A stretch of 8,049 nucleotides of DNA from JBBIRM01 sp964517975 (GTDB lineage Bacteria > Desulfobacterota > BSN033 > UBA1163): NCBI GenBank assembly GCA_964517975.1, contig CAZFDM010000002.1, positions 1 to 8,049 on the forward strand. Reading direction: 5' to 3'. Position 1 is the first letter of the stretch. Every line of letters begins with the position of its first letter. Positions 6,731 to 8,049 of this stretch are shown piece by piece. Below the pieces are notes generated by a model. It was given only the letters and a program-made list of their open reading frames with translations. It did not search any database and was not told the origin of the DNA. The translations under genes and the position numbers were made by a program.

Positions 6731-6832
6731 TATCGTGGGCCGTGACAGAGGTGAATCGTGTTTCGTAAGTTGATCTTTCTATGAATTGCGATTCACGAAT
6801 CACGAACCACGAATAACGAATTACGAACCACG
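6731..6832. repeat. hdrA-hdrA junction with six-unit heptad array and facing left arm
   Basis: Six consecutive 7-base units fill 6790-6831: GATTCAC, GAATCAC, GAACCAC, GAATAAC, GAATTAC, GAACCAC (consensus GA[A/T][T/C]NAC). The next unit, GATGAAA (6832-6838), contains the start codon of the second hdrA. The left side carries the facing orientation: GTGAATCG (6751-6758) is the exact reverse complement of CGATTCAC (6789-6796), and TCGTGTTTCGTAA (6756-6768) matches the complement of TTACGAACCACGA (6821-6833) at 12 of 13 positions. A hairpin covering most of the junction is therefore possible. No Shine-Dalgarno-like purine run is seen before the ATG. The role is unknown; a structural element, a protein-binding array or a selfish repeat are all possible. 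Confidence 0.75.
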
Positions 6833-8049
6833 ATGAAAAAAATGGGCGTTTTTATCTGTCATTGCGGAGTCAATATTGCCGGCACTATAGATGTAAAAAG
6901 GGTGGCCGAGGAGATAGGAAGGATTGAGGATGTGGCCCACAGTATCGATTACATCTATATGTGTTCTGAGCCAGGGCAACAACTCATCCGGGAAGCCATT
7001 CAAAAAGAGGGGTTAGAGGGAGTGGTGGTGGCCTGTTGCTCACCCAGCATGCATGAGAACACCTTTCGAAAGGCAGTGAAATCTGAAGGGATGAACCCCT
7101 ATCTCTGTGAGATCGCAAATATTCGGGAACAATGTAGCTGGGTCCATCAAAAGGAGAAAGAAAAGGCAACCCAAAAGGCTAAAGAGATCATCCTGGCTAC
7201 TTTAGAGAAGTTGAGGAGAAATGAGAAACTGCAGCCTGTTGCCATGAACATTAGCCGAAGCGCTTTGGTGATCGGTGGGGGGATTGCTGGGATTACTGCC
7301 TCCCTTGATCTGGCAGAGGGTGGATACGATGTCATCCTATTAGAGAAAGAGCCTGCCTTGGGCGGGCACATGGCCCAGCTTTCCTGGACCTTTCCTGACC
7401 TTCATCCAGCCTTCCCAAACCTGATTGGAAAAGCCCAAGAAGTCGAAAACCATCCAAAGATCGATCTTTATTGTTATGCTGAACTGGAAGAAGTGAAGGG
7501 GTTTGTCGGAAATTTCGATTTAGTCATTCGAAGAAAGGCCACCTCTGTCGATTGGAAGAAATGCAACGGGTGCGGTCGTTGCGTTGAACGTTGTCCTGTA
7601 GAATTTGCATCACCCTTTGAGAGGGGATTGGGGATGAGGAAGGCGATCGATTTTCACTACCCTCATAGCATTCCTCAAAAACCCACGATCCATCGCGACG
7701 CATGTAAATATTTTCTTAATGGGAACTGTCGGAATTGTGAGGAAATCTGTCCTGAAAAGGCGATCGTTTTTGAACAGGAAGAGGAGAAGATTCAAAAGAA
7801 AGTGGGAGCCATTGTGGTCGCCACAGGCTACGATCTCTTTCCAAAGGACCAGCTGGGTGAATATGGATATGGCGAGATTCCAGATGTGATCGACGGGCTT
7901 ACCTTTGAACGGATGCTTTCTTTAGAGGGACCTACCCGAGGGAAGATCCTCCGGCCTTCCGATGGGAAGATACCGAAAGAGATGGTCTTTATCCAATGTG
8001 TAGCCTCAAGAGATCCAGACCGCTATATGCCTTATTGTTCAAGAATCTG
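6833..8049 (+). CDS. hdrA: HdrA-like subunit, long form with N-terminal domain, cut by window end
   Basis: Second HdrA paralogue; 405 residues are visible with no stop. The N-terminal domain is intact: GVFICHCGVNIAG (5-17, Cys9/Cys11), YMCSEPGQ (Cys44), VVACCSPSMHE (Cys68/Cys69) and NIREQCSWVH (Cys101). The FAD loop VIGGGIAGITA (146-156) follows. Where HdrA normally has LDCxxC, this protein reads LHPAFP (190-195), so both cysteines are replaced by proline. The ferredoxin insert is complete (C244xxC247xxC250xxxC254P; C291...C299xxC302xxxC306P). Cys389 and Cys402 of the following cluster set are present, but QCTGSRD has become QCVASRD. The ATG at 6833 sits at the end of a heptad repeat without a visible ribosome site; ATG 6842 is an alternative that removes only three residues. 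It probably forms a heterodimer with the short HdrA encoded upstream (inference). Confidence 0.92.
   Translation, partial: MKKMGVFICHCGVNIAGTIDVKRVAEEIGRIEDVAHSIDYIYMCSEPGQQLIREAIQKEGLEGVVVACCSPSMHENTFRKAVKSEGMNPYLCEIANIREQCSWVHQKEKEKATQKAKEIILATLEKLRRNEKLQPVAMNISRSALVIGGGIAGITASLDLAEGGYDVILLEKEPALGGHMAQLSWTFPDLHPAFPNLIGKAQEVENHPKIDLYCYAELEEVKGFVGNFDLVIRRKATSVDWKKCNGCGRCVERCPVEFASPFERGLGMRKAIDFHYPHSIPQKPTIHRDACKYFLNGNCRNCEEICPEKAIVFEQEEEKIQKKVGAIVVATGYDLFPKDQLGEYGYGEIPDVIDGLTFERMLSLEGPTRGKILRPSDGKIPKEMVFIQCVASRDPDRYMPYCSRI

Noticed and set aside
6790..6831. Possible CRISPR array
   Set aside because: Units are 7 bases and contiguous, with no spacers of 25-40 bases and no cas genes.
7609..7645. 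Stretch resembling the GC-rich palindromic element inside the second hdrA
   Set aside because: It encodes the conserved SPFERGLGMRKAI block, aligned with the first HdrA, and has no real inverted arms.
3969..8049. Sulfur-oxidising sHdr (hdrC1B1A-hyp-C2B2) locus
   Set aside because: There is one hdrC and one hdrB, no lipoate-binding protein or DsrE/TusA gene in view, and HdrB keeps both full CCG motifs; the anaerobic HdrABC type fits better.

Overview
This window is a one-strand (+) run of central-carbon and energy-conservation genes. It probably comes from a strictly anaerobic bacterium. I favour a deltaproteobacterial (Desulfobacterota-like) sulfate reducer or syntroph. The reasons are the oxygen-sensitive two-subunit class I fumarase, the heterodisulfide-reductase-like HdrC-HdrB-HdrA-HdrA block, a quinone-type UbiA prenyltransferase, and repeat-rich intergenic DNA. 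The taxonomy is inferred from gene content only. Base composition looks moderate and even, with no sign of a recently transferred island.

Layout. Positions 1-294 hold the C-terminal end of a LacI-family regulator whose stop overlaps the start of a malate dehydrogenase (291-1220). Next come the alpha (1343-2182) and beta (2280-2867) subunits of class I fumarase. The beta gene ends inside a GC-rich palindromic repeat that supplies its last codons. After a gap of about 170 bases with no convincing gene there is a UbiA-family membrane prenyltransferase (3036-3953), then hdrC (3969-4382), hdrB (4535-5404), a short HdrA lacking the usual N-terminal domain (5417-6730), and a second HdrA with that domain (6833 to the window end, incomplete).

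How the genes may work together. Malate dehydrogenase and fumarase interconvert oxaloacetate, malate and fumarate and connect to NADH. The prenyltransferase probably helps make the menaquinone used by membrane fumarate/succinate enzymes. The Hdr block would be a soluble flavin and iron-sulfur electron-transfer complex, possibly bifurcating or confurcating, that exchanges electrons between ferredoxin, NAD(P)H and a disulfide or similar acceptor. A functional link between the TCA half and the Hdr half is inferred from co-orientation and adjacency only.

Most interesting. (1) The two HdrA paralogues are complementary: the first lacks the N-terminal domain but keeps the DCxxC motif, and the second has the N-terminal domain but has replaced both cysteines of that motif with proline. 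This suggests an obligate asymmetric HdrA pair. (2) Several gene junctions carry degenerate 6-7 bp tandem repeats. At three of them (mdh-fumA, fumA-fumB, hdrA-hdrA) GTG-rich units on the left face CAC-rich units on the right, and the right arm runs into the next start codon. At the hdrA-hdrA junction the array itself supplies part of the start codon and no Shine-Dalgarno is visible.
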